A stretch of DNA of 9,472 nucleotides. Source: Pseudomonadota bacterium. Its GTDB lineage: Bacteria; Desulfobacterota; Desulfarculia; Desulfarculales; JAHJDS01. The first letter of the stretch is position 1; each line of letters begins with the position of its first letter. Both the position numbers and the translations under genes were made by a program. The notes under the pieces were generated by a model. It was not told the origin of the DNA. It ran no database searches and saw only the letters and a list, made by a program, of their open reading frames with translations. The DNA lies in assembly GCA_018812395.1 (NCBI GenBank), contig JAHJDS010000293.1:1-9472 (forward strand), in the 5' to 3' direction. Positions 1-7,300 of the stretch are shown one piece after another.

Positions 1-38
1 AGATGTTCTCACGCAAGATACAAGAAACCTACCACTGA
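1..38 (+). CDS. Possible 3' end of an upstream gene (partial)
   Basis: An open frame enters from the left edge and ends at TGA 36-38; the visible tail reads MFSRKIQETYH. Its stop shares one base with the ATG of the HDOD gene (TGATG, 36-40), a typical stop-start overlap for translational coupling. No family can be recognised from eleven residues, and an ATG at 3-5 means it could also be a tiny leader ORF or no gene at all. The main support is the exact junction, together with the lack of a clear Shine-Dalgarno sequence before the HDOD start. Confidence 0.3.
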   Translation, partial: MFSRKIQETYH

Positions 39-868
39 TGGAAAAGCAGGCCGCCAAGAAGAAGGTTCAGCTCATCAAGAACCTGCCGACCCTGCCGGGC
101 ATGCTCGAGAAGGTCAGCCGGATGGTCGAGTCCCGGCACCACTCGGCCGAGGACGTCGGCCGGATGATCTCCCAGGACCAGGTGTTGTCGGCCAAACTGC
201 TGCGGATGGCCAACTCGGCCTTTTTCGGGTTCGCCCGGGAGGTCAGCTCCGTGGGTCAGGCCCTGGTGCTCCTGGGCTTCGACGTGGTCAAGGGTCTGAT
301 CCTGTCGAGCAGCGTCTTCGACATGATCCAGGAAAAAGTGGCCGGTCTGTGGGAGCACTCGCTGGGCAGCGCCCTGGCCGCCCGGTCCATCGCCGATTAC
401 CTCAAGCTGGAAGAACCCGAGGAGCTGTCGCTGTCGGGCCTGATCCACGACCTGGGCAAGGTGGTCATCAGCGCCAAGATGCCGGCCGATTACGACGAGA
501 TCGCCGCCCTGGTCGACTCCCGGGGCCTGTCCATGTTCGAGGCCGAGCAGGAAGTCCTGGGCTTCACCCACGCCGACGTGGGCCAGTGGCTGGGCGAGTC
601 GTGGCGGCTGCCGGAAAAGCTGATTCTGCCCATCCGCTTTCACCACCAGCCCGACCGGGCCAAGGACGGCCTGCCGTCCGCCTCGGTGGTCCACCTGGCC
701 AACATCCTGGTCCGGGGACGGGGGTACGGCTTCGGCGGCGATAAGTGGGTGCCGGCCCTGGACCCGACCGCCTGGAGCACCCTGGCGATGACCGTCGATG
801 ATCTGGGCCAAATCGTGGATTCGTTCGAGGAAAAGCTGCTGACCCTCGGTGACGTGTCGGCCGCCTGA
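38..868 (+). CDS. HDOD domain signalling protein
   Basis: A 276-residue cytoplasmic protein made almost entirely of one HDOD domain (about residues 12-215). HDOD proteins are bacterial regulators related to HD-domain phosphohydrolases, usually acting as output or adaptor modules in motility, biofilm or stress signalling. The opening stretch with NLPTLPGM, then ISQDQVLSAKLLRMANSAFF, is the family hallmark. The HD-like residues are better kept than in many members: H107, the HDLGK motif at 137-141, H178 in THADVG and H202/H203 in FHHQP, so metal binding is possible, although HDOD proteins generally have no proven enzymatic activity. No receiver, EAL or kinase domain is fused to it. The ATG at 38 gives a full-length domain; it has no good ribosome site but overlaps a preceding stop, suggesting coupling. 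The gene is followed after 26 bases by tldD on the same strand, probably in one transcript. The specific signal and partner cannot be told from the sequence. Confidence 0.9.
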   Translation: MEKQAAKKKVQLIKNLPTLPGMLEKVSRMVESRHHSAEDVGRMISQDQVLSAKLLRMANSAFFGFAREVSSVGQALVLLGFDVVKGLILSSSVFDMIQEKVAGLWEHSLGSALAARSIADYLKLEEPEELSLSGLIHDLGKVVISAKMPADYDEIAALVDSRGLSMFEAEQEVLGFTHADVGQWLGESWRLPEKLILPIRFHHQPDRAKDGLPSASVVHLANILVRGRGYGFGGDKWVPALDPTAWSTLAMTVDDLGQIVDSFEEKLLTLGDVSAA

Positions 869-876
869 GGCGGCCG
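858..876 (+). promoter_or_regulatory. GC hairpin with the HDOD stop codon in its loop
   Basis: CGGCCGCC (858-865) and GGCGGCCG (869-876) form a perfect 8-bp all-GC stem around a three-base loop that is exactly the TGA stop of the HDOD gene (866-868). It ends 8 bases before the Shine-Dalgarno of tldD. It lacks a proper T-run (only TTT at 881-883), so it is not a convincing intrinsic terminator. It could instead stabilise the upstream mRNA or damp read-through and translation into tldD. In DNA this rich in G and C some such hairpins arise by chance. Confidence 0.4.
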
Positions 877-884
877 GCCGTTTA

Positions 885-894
885 GGGAGCGAGG
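885..894 (+). promoter_or_regulatory. Ribosome binding site of tldD
   Basis: GGGAG at 885-889, five bases before ATG 895, with a second purine run GAGG directly against the start. It supports ATG 895 as the start of the TldD-type gene. Confidence 0.6.
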
Positions 895-2286
895 ATGTTC
901 GAGGCCGACTTTGGGGCCGTGCTGGAGACGGCGCTGACCGACGGGGGCGACCTGGCCGAGGTCTTCGTCGAACGGGTTCGGACCATGGCCGTGGTCGGCG
1001 AGGAGGGCCGGATCGAGAAGGTCCTCGGCGGCCGGGATCAGGGGTTAGGCGTCCGGCTGCTCCATGACCACCGCTCCAACCTGGCCTACGGCAACGAATT
1101 TTCCGGGGACATGGCCCTGCGCCTGGCCCGGGACGTGGCCCAGGCCGGATCGGGGCAGGGGCGGCCGCCGGTCAGGATGGGCAAGCCCCAAACGGGCCGC
1201 GGCTTCGAGATCGAGCTGGACCCGGACGGGGTCGAGACCGCCCGCAAGGTGGACGTGGTCAAGGAGGCCGCGGCGGCCGCCAAGGGGCACGATCCCCGCG
1301 TCCGCCAGGTGAGGGTCACCTACGGCGACCGGGTCCAGGAGGTGCTGATCGTCAATTCGGACGGCGTGCATGTCAGCGACGTCCGGTACGGGATCCTGCT
1401 GGCGGTCCAGGTGGTGGCCGAGGATCGGGGGGTGATCCAGACCGCTCAGGAGATCGGCGGCGGATTCGAGGGCTTCGAGGTCTTCGGTCACGAGTCCCCG
1501 ACGGAGCTGGCCCTCAAGGCCGCCCGCCGGGCGGTGATGATGCTCGGGGCCGACCCGGCGCCGTCGGGCCGGATGCCGGTGGTGCTCTGGTCCAGCGCCG
1601 GGGGGACCATGATCCACGAGGCGGTGGGACACGGCCTCGAGGCCGACTTGGCCGGGGAGGGCCTGTCGGTCTACACCGACCGCCTGGGCCGCCGGGTGGC
1701 CTCGCCGCTGATCACGGTCGTGGACGACGCCACCCTGCCGCACCGGCGGGGATCGTTCAGTTTTGACGACGAGGGCGTGCCGGCCCAGCGGACCGTGCTG
1801 GTGGACCAAGGCGTCCTCGAGAGCTACATGGTCGACCGGATGTCCGGCCTGCGGTATGGGTATGCGCTCACCGGCAACGGCCGCCGGGAGTCCTACCGAC
1901 ACGTGCCCATCTGCCGGATGACCAACACCCTCATCGCCCCGGGCGAGGACGATCCGGAGTCGATTCTCAAGAACACCCCCGAGGGCCTCCTGGTCAAGAA
2001 GATGGGCGGCGGCCAGGTGAACACGGTCAACGGCGACTTCGTGTTCGAGGTGGCCGAGGGGTACCTGATCGAGAACGGGGCCCAGGGCCGGCCGGTGCGC
2101 GGCGCGACCCTGGCCGGCAACGGACCGCTGGTGCTTATGTCCATCGACCGTCTCGGCCGTGACCTGGGCTTCGCCATCGGCACCTGCGGCAAGGACGGTC
2201 AGGGCTCGCCCGTGGCCGACGCCCAGCCCACGCTCCGGATCCCGGACCTGGTGGTCGGCGGCACGGGGGCCCAGTCCAAGACCTGA
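895..2286 (+). CDS. tldD: TldD/PmbA family zinc metalloprotease, TldD type
   Basis: A 463-residue protein close to the usual TldD length (about 480). TldD acts with TldE/PmbA as a cytoplasmic protease for unfolded or small peptides; in E. coli the pair matures microcin B17 and degrades the CcdA antitoxin. The zinc-binding HExxxH motif is clear as HEAVGH at residues 241-246, followed by GLEADL. The third zinc ligand of the family, a cysteine near the C-terminus, is present as C431 in GTCGKDGQ, followed by the typical QPTLRIPDLVVGGTGA ending. These features identify the catalytic TldD type rather than TldE/PmbA, which lacks the HExxxH motif. No frame disruption is visible. ATG 895 has a good ribosome site. 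No tldE gene is in the window, so its partner would be elsewhere or it acts alone. It lies between the HDOD gene and two peptide-transporter ATPase genes, which suggests, but does not prove, a link to peptide uptake and breakdown. Confidence 0.93.
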   Translation: MFEADFGAVLETALTDGGDLAEVFVERVRTMAVVGEEGRIEKVLGGRDQGLGVRLLHDHRSNLAYGNEFSGDMALRLARDVAQAGSGQGRPPVRMGKPQTGRGFEIELDPDGVETARKVDVVKEAAAAAKGHDPRVRQVRVTYGDRVQEVLIVNSDGVHVSDVRYGILLAVQVVAEDRGVIQTAQEIGGGFEGFEVFGHESPTELALKAARRAVMMLGADPAPSGRMPVVLWSSAGGTMIHEAVGHGLEADLAGEGLSVYTDRLGRRVASPLITVVDDATLPHRRGSFSFDDEGVPAQRTVLVDQGVLESYMVDRMSGLRYGYALTGNGRRESYRHVPICRMTNTLIAPGEDDPESILKNTPEGLLVKKMGGGQVNTVNGDFVFEVAEGYLIENGAQGRPVRGATLAGNGPLVLMSIDRLGRDLGFAIGTCGKDGQGSPVADAQPTLRIPDLVVGGTGAQSKT

Positions 2287-2325
2287 CCCGCCTCCCCGGG
2301 CCGTCCCCCATCGACCCGACCTGAC

Positions 2326-2338
2326 GAGGAGCCCATTG
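2326..2338 (+). promoter_or_regulatory. Ribosome binding site and TTG start of oppD-like gene
   Basis: GAGGAG at 2326-2331, four bases before TTG 2336-2338. No ATG or GTG in this frame lies at a suitable place between the tldD stop and the first conserved residues. The site therefore decides an uncommon TTG start. Confidence 0.6.
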
Positions 2339-3290
2339 GCCGAGCCGCTGCTCGAGATCGATGACCTGAGGACCGCCTTTCAGACCGAGGCCGGCGTGGC
2401 CTGGGCGGTCAAGGGGGTCAGCCTGAGCGTGGACCGGGGCGAGACCTTCGCCCTGGTGGGCGAGTCGGGCTGCGGCAAGAGCGTGACCGCCCTGTCCATC
2501 ATGGGCCTGGTGCCCTCGCCGCCGGGGCGGATCGACTCCGGGAGCATCCGGTTCGACGGACGCGACCTGCTCCGGATTTCGGCCCGGGAACTCCGGCGGA
2601 TGCGCGGCCGGCGGATGTCGATGATCTTTCAGGAGCCCATGACCTCGCTCAACCCGGTGTTCACCATCGGCAACCAGCTCGTCGAGGCGGCCCGGGTCCA
2701 CGAGTCCGTCCGCCGGCGAGAGGCCCGGTGCCGGTCGGCCGAGATGCTCGACCTGGTGGGCATCACCGACGCCCGGCGGCGAATGAGGCAGTATCCCCAT
2801 CAACTGAGCGGCGGGATGCGCCAGCGGGTGATGATCGCCATGGCCCTGCTCGGCCAGCCGGACCTGATGATCGCCGACGAGCCGACCACGGCCCTGGACG
2901 TGACCATCCAGGCCCAGATCCTGGACCTGTTGCGCGACCTGCAGAATCGGCTGGGGGCGACGATCCTGCTCATCACCCACAACCTGGGCGTCGTGGCCGA
3001 GATGGCCGACCGGGTGGGGGTGATGTACACCGGCCAACTGGTCGAGACGGGCACGACGACGCAGCTCTTCGAGGCGCCCCGTCACCCTTACACCGTCGGC
3101 CTCCTGGAGTCGCTGCCCGGTCCGGGTAGGGGCCGGCTGAAGACGATCAAGGGCATCGTGCCCAGCCTGCTGGATTTGCCCCTGGGCTGCACCTTCCAGG
3201 ACCGTTGTCCCGACGTTTTCCCGCGGTGTTATCGCAGCGCCCCGGAGGCCTACTCGGTGGGCCCGGGCCACGATGTGCGGTGTTTCAAGT

Positions 3291-3298
<8 letters not shown>
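2336..3298 (+). CDS. oppD: Peptide ABC transporter ATPase, OppD/DppD type
   Basis: A 320-residue ATPase, the usual length for OppD/DppD, one of the two nucleotide-binding subunits that drive oligo- or dipeptide import at the inner face of the membrane. All ABC motifs are intact: Walker A GESGCGKS (42-49), Q-loop Q99 in FQEPM, signature LSGGMRQR (157-164), Walker B LMIADEP (177-183) with E182, and H-loop H215. The C-terminal oligopeptide/dipeptide transporter extension (GC-F--RCP---PRC with a final H--RC) has the four spaced cysteines shown in some family members to hold an iron-sulfur cluster. The start is taken as TTG 2336, since GAGGAG lies at 2326-2331 and family similarity (LLEIDDLRTAF) begins within a few residues; the upstream part of the frame overlaps tldD and does not look coding. 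Opp versus Dpp versus nickel/other substrates cannot be separated by sequence alone, so the symbol is provisional. Its stop overlaps the next ATPase gene. Confidence 0.9.
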
Positions 3299-4265
<967 letters not shown>

Positions 4266-4281
4266 GACGACCCAGGTAGTT

Positions 4282-4310
4282 AACCTTTGGTCCGGCCCGC
4301 CGATAAGGTT
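4282..4310 (+). repeat. Short inverted repeat upstream of the ankyrin gene promoter
   Basis: AACCTT (4282-4287) and AAGGTT (4305-4310) are exact inverted repeats around 17 bases that themselves contain CGG/CCG pairing (4293-4295 with 4300-4302). It lies 16 bases after the OppF-type stop and 20 bases upstream of the predicted -35. There is no T-run, so it is a poor terminator; it could be a regulator site or a weak mRNA hairpin, or chance. Confidence 0.25.
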
Positions 4311-4330
4311 GTTGGGCGCTCGCCAAAAAG

Positions 4331-4359
4331 ATGACCCGAACAAAAAGACGTGTTAAAAT
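4331..4359 (+). promoter_or_regulatory. Predicted sigma70-type promoter of the pseudokinase-ankyrin gene
   Basis: ATGACC (4331-4336, four of six matches to TTGACA) and TAAAAT (4354-4359, five of six to TATAAT) are separated by exactly 17 bases, in a locally AT-rich stretch (4321-4365) that contrasts with the GC-rich surroundings. Transcription would begin near 4366, giving a leader of about 29 bases before ATG 4395. This also argues that the longer reading starting at GTG 4350 is not the real protein start. Confidence 0.5.
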
Positions 4360-4394
4360 GTGTAGATGAGCCCATGGGTCCCCCGGAGAGGGTC

Positions 4395-7300
4395 ATGAAC
4401 TGCCCCCAATGCCACGCCGACAATCCGAGCTACGCCTGGCGCTGCCAGCGGTGCGGCCGGGCTTTGGCCTCGTTGGGAAAGACCACTCGAGCCAACCCGC
4501 CGGCCGACGTCTTCTTCTTGAGCGAGGACGAACTGTCGAGCCCGGAACCGGAAACGGCCGGCGACCACCGGACCGAGGCGCCGGCCTCCGATGACATGCT
4601 CGTCGCCGGGCGCTACCAGATCAAACGCAAACTGGGGCAGGGAGACCTGGGCACCGTCTACCTGGCCCTGGATCGGCATCAACAAGAGCGGGAGCTGGTC
4701 CTCAAATTCATTGACTCGGAGCGACTCGCCCCGACCGAGGGCCTGAGACGCCTGAACCAGGCCGTCACCCGGTGGCGCCGAATTCAGCATCCGGGCGTGG
4801 CCTGGTTGTACGGCAAGGGTTATGACGGGGACAACTACCATCTGGCGGTCGAGTACGTGCCCGGCAAGACCCTGCGCCAGGTCCTGGACGCCCGCGGCCA
4901 GAGGGGCTTGAGACTGGACGACGTCCGGCGCGTCTCGGTGCCGATCCTGGACGCCCTGGACGCCGTTCACCGTCACACGGCCCATCTGAGTTTGAAGCCG
5001 AGCAACGTCCTGCTGGGACTTCAGGACAAAGGCTTGGTGGTCAAGCTGACCGACGTGGCCGTGGCGGACGCGATTAACCCGGAACTCCGGCGGACCCTGG
5101 CCCGCCTCGGGGGCGCGGAGCGTTACCTGGCCCCGGAGCAGATCGAGGGCCGGGCCGAAATCGGCCCGGCCGCGGACCTGTATGCCTGGGCGGCGATGCT
5201 GGTGGAAATGCTCCACGGTCGGATCCCGCACCCGCGGGACGGTCGGTTGAGCGACGCCGTGCCCGGACTGCCGCCGGCCCTGAACGAAGTGGTGAATCGG
5301 GCCCTGGCAACCGACCCGGCGGACCGCTATACGGGCGCGGCCGAGCTTCGCCGGGAGTTCGTGACGGCCCTGGGGGACAAACCGGCCGCCGGCCCCCCAC
5401 CGGTCCCCCGAGCCGAGGAAATCAGGCCCGTGGAGCCGGCCCCGATAAGAGAAATCAAGGTGGTCGAGCCTCTCCGGCCGGCCCCGACCCCGGGCCACCG
5501 GGTGGCCCCGCGACTGCGGGCCGAGGACTTGCTGCGCCTGGCCGAGCAGGCCATGGGCGGGCACCATTACGGCCAGGCCGTGACCTATTACCAGCAGGCC
5601 CTGGCCCGGGACCCGGAAAACCATGCGGCCCGGCGGGGGTTGGAAAAGGCCCGGGCGGCCTATGATTCCCAGGAGGCGCAGGAACTGTTCCGGACCCGGC
5701 GACGGAGCTGGTCGCGCCGGCAAAAGATCGGACTGATCGCCGCCCTGGCGACGGTCCTGCTGGCCGCGGGCCTGCTTTTTGGCCTGTCCTGGCACTGGCG
5801 GGGTCGGAGGCACGACCAATGGATTTCCGCCCGCTTAAGTAGCGCTCGCCGGGCCGTGGCCGCCAAAAAACTCGATCAGGCGACGACCTTCTATCAGTCG
5901 ATTCTGAGGCGGTTCCCCGGCAACACGGGGGCGAAGACCGGCCTGAAGCGTATCCGAGCGGCCAAGCTGTCCCTGCCCACGCCGCCCGAGGACGCCGCGG
6001 CGATCATCGCCGCGGCCCGGACCGGCCATCTGGTGAGGGTCGAGGCCGTACTCCAGAAAAATCCGCAGGCGGTGACCGCCCGGGGAAGGGCGGGGCGCAC
6101 CGCTCTGCATCTGGCCGCGGCGGGCGACCACCACGCCCTGGCCGATTATCTGATCAAGAAAGGGGCCTCGGTCTTCGTTCGGGACAAGGCCGGCCTGACG
6201 CCGCTCCACCTGGCCGCCGGCCAGGGCCACCCGGATCTGGTCCGGCTGCTGCTCCAGCGAGGGGCCGACCCCAAGGCCAGGGACAACCAGGGGCTGACGC
6301 CGCTGCACTGGGCGTCGCGCCAGGGCCACCACCGCGTGGCCCGCATTCTGATCGACCGGGGCGTCGATCTCCGGGGCCGTGACCGGGCCGGCCGGACGCC
6401 GTTGCATCTGGCCGCGTCGCAGGGAAGCCTGCCCCTGGTCAAGCTGCTGATCGAGCGGGGGGGGCGGTACCAGCGCACCGACCGACAGGGGGCCACGCCG
6501 CTCCACTACGCCGCCGGCCACGGTCGGGTCGTCGTGGTCAAGCACCTGCTGACCTTGGCCGCGGCCGTGGACGTCGCCGACAAGGCGGGCCGGACACCGC
6601 TGCACTGGGCCGCCCGGGCCGGCCACCTGCAGTCCGTCCTGACCCTGCTGGCCCACAAGGCCGATCCGGACCGGGTGGACAATGACCAGCGCACGCCGCT
6701 GCACCTGGCCGCCCGGCACGGGCGGGCCGACGCGGCCAAGGTGTTGACCCAAAAAGGGGCCCGGATCGAGGCCGCGGATCGCCGGGGCGCCCAGGCCTTG
6801 CATCTGGCCGCCGGTCATAACCACCCCCGGTTGGTGGACCTGCTGATCGCCCGGCGGGCAGTGGTCGACGCCCAGGACAAGCTGGGGCGGACGCCGCTGC
6901 ATTGGGCCGCCCGCCGGGGAAGCGAGGCCGCGACCCGGCTCCTGCTGGCCAACAAGGCCGACGTGGAGGCCAAGGACAGGGACGGGTTCACCCCCTTGCA
7001 TTTCGCCGCCCGGGCGGGACACCTGGGCGTCGCCGGACTGCTCCTGGAACGCCGGGCCGGGACCGAAACCCGGGATCATCGGGGCCGGACCCCGCTCCAC
7101 CTGGCCGCCGCCGCCCGGCATTTGGCCATGATCAAACTGCTCCTCAAGGGCGGGGCGCGGATCGACGCCAAGGACAACCGGGGCCTGACGCCCCTGCGCC
7201 GGGCGGTGGTCGACGGCCGGTTGAACACGGCCGACTGGCTGGTCAAGTTCGGCGCCGACCCCAACGCCCGGGACAATTCAGGCCGGACGTCTCTGCACTG

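Noticed and set aside
2159..2335. N-terminal extension of the oppD-like frame back to GTG 2159
   Set aside because: This part overlaps the conserved tldD C-terminus, encodes Arg/Pro/Ser-rich sequence unlike any ABC ATPase, and a ribosome site sits before TTG 2336.
4309..4314. TTGTTG considered as the -35 for TAAAAT at 4354
   Set aside because: Spacing is 39 bases, far outside the functional range; ATGACC at 4331 has the right 17-base spacing.
4309..4329. Hairpin-like TTGGGCG/CGCCAA followed by AAAAA, considered as a terminator
   Set aside because: The stem needs a bulge and a very small loop, and it is followed by A rather than T on the + strand; on the - strand the T-run comes before the stem.
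4353..7121. Long open frames on the - strand opposite the giant gene
   Set aside because: They are shadows of biased codons in GC-rich DNA; their translations are low-complexity Gly/Pro/Gln/Arg-rich, mirror the repeats and show no domain.
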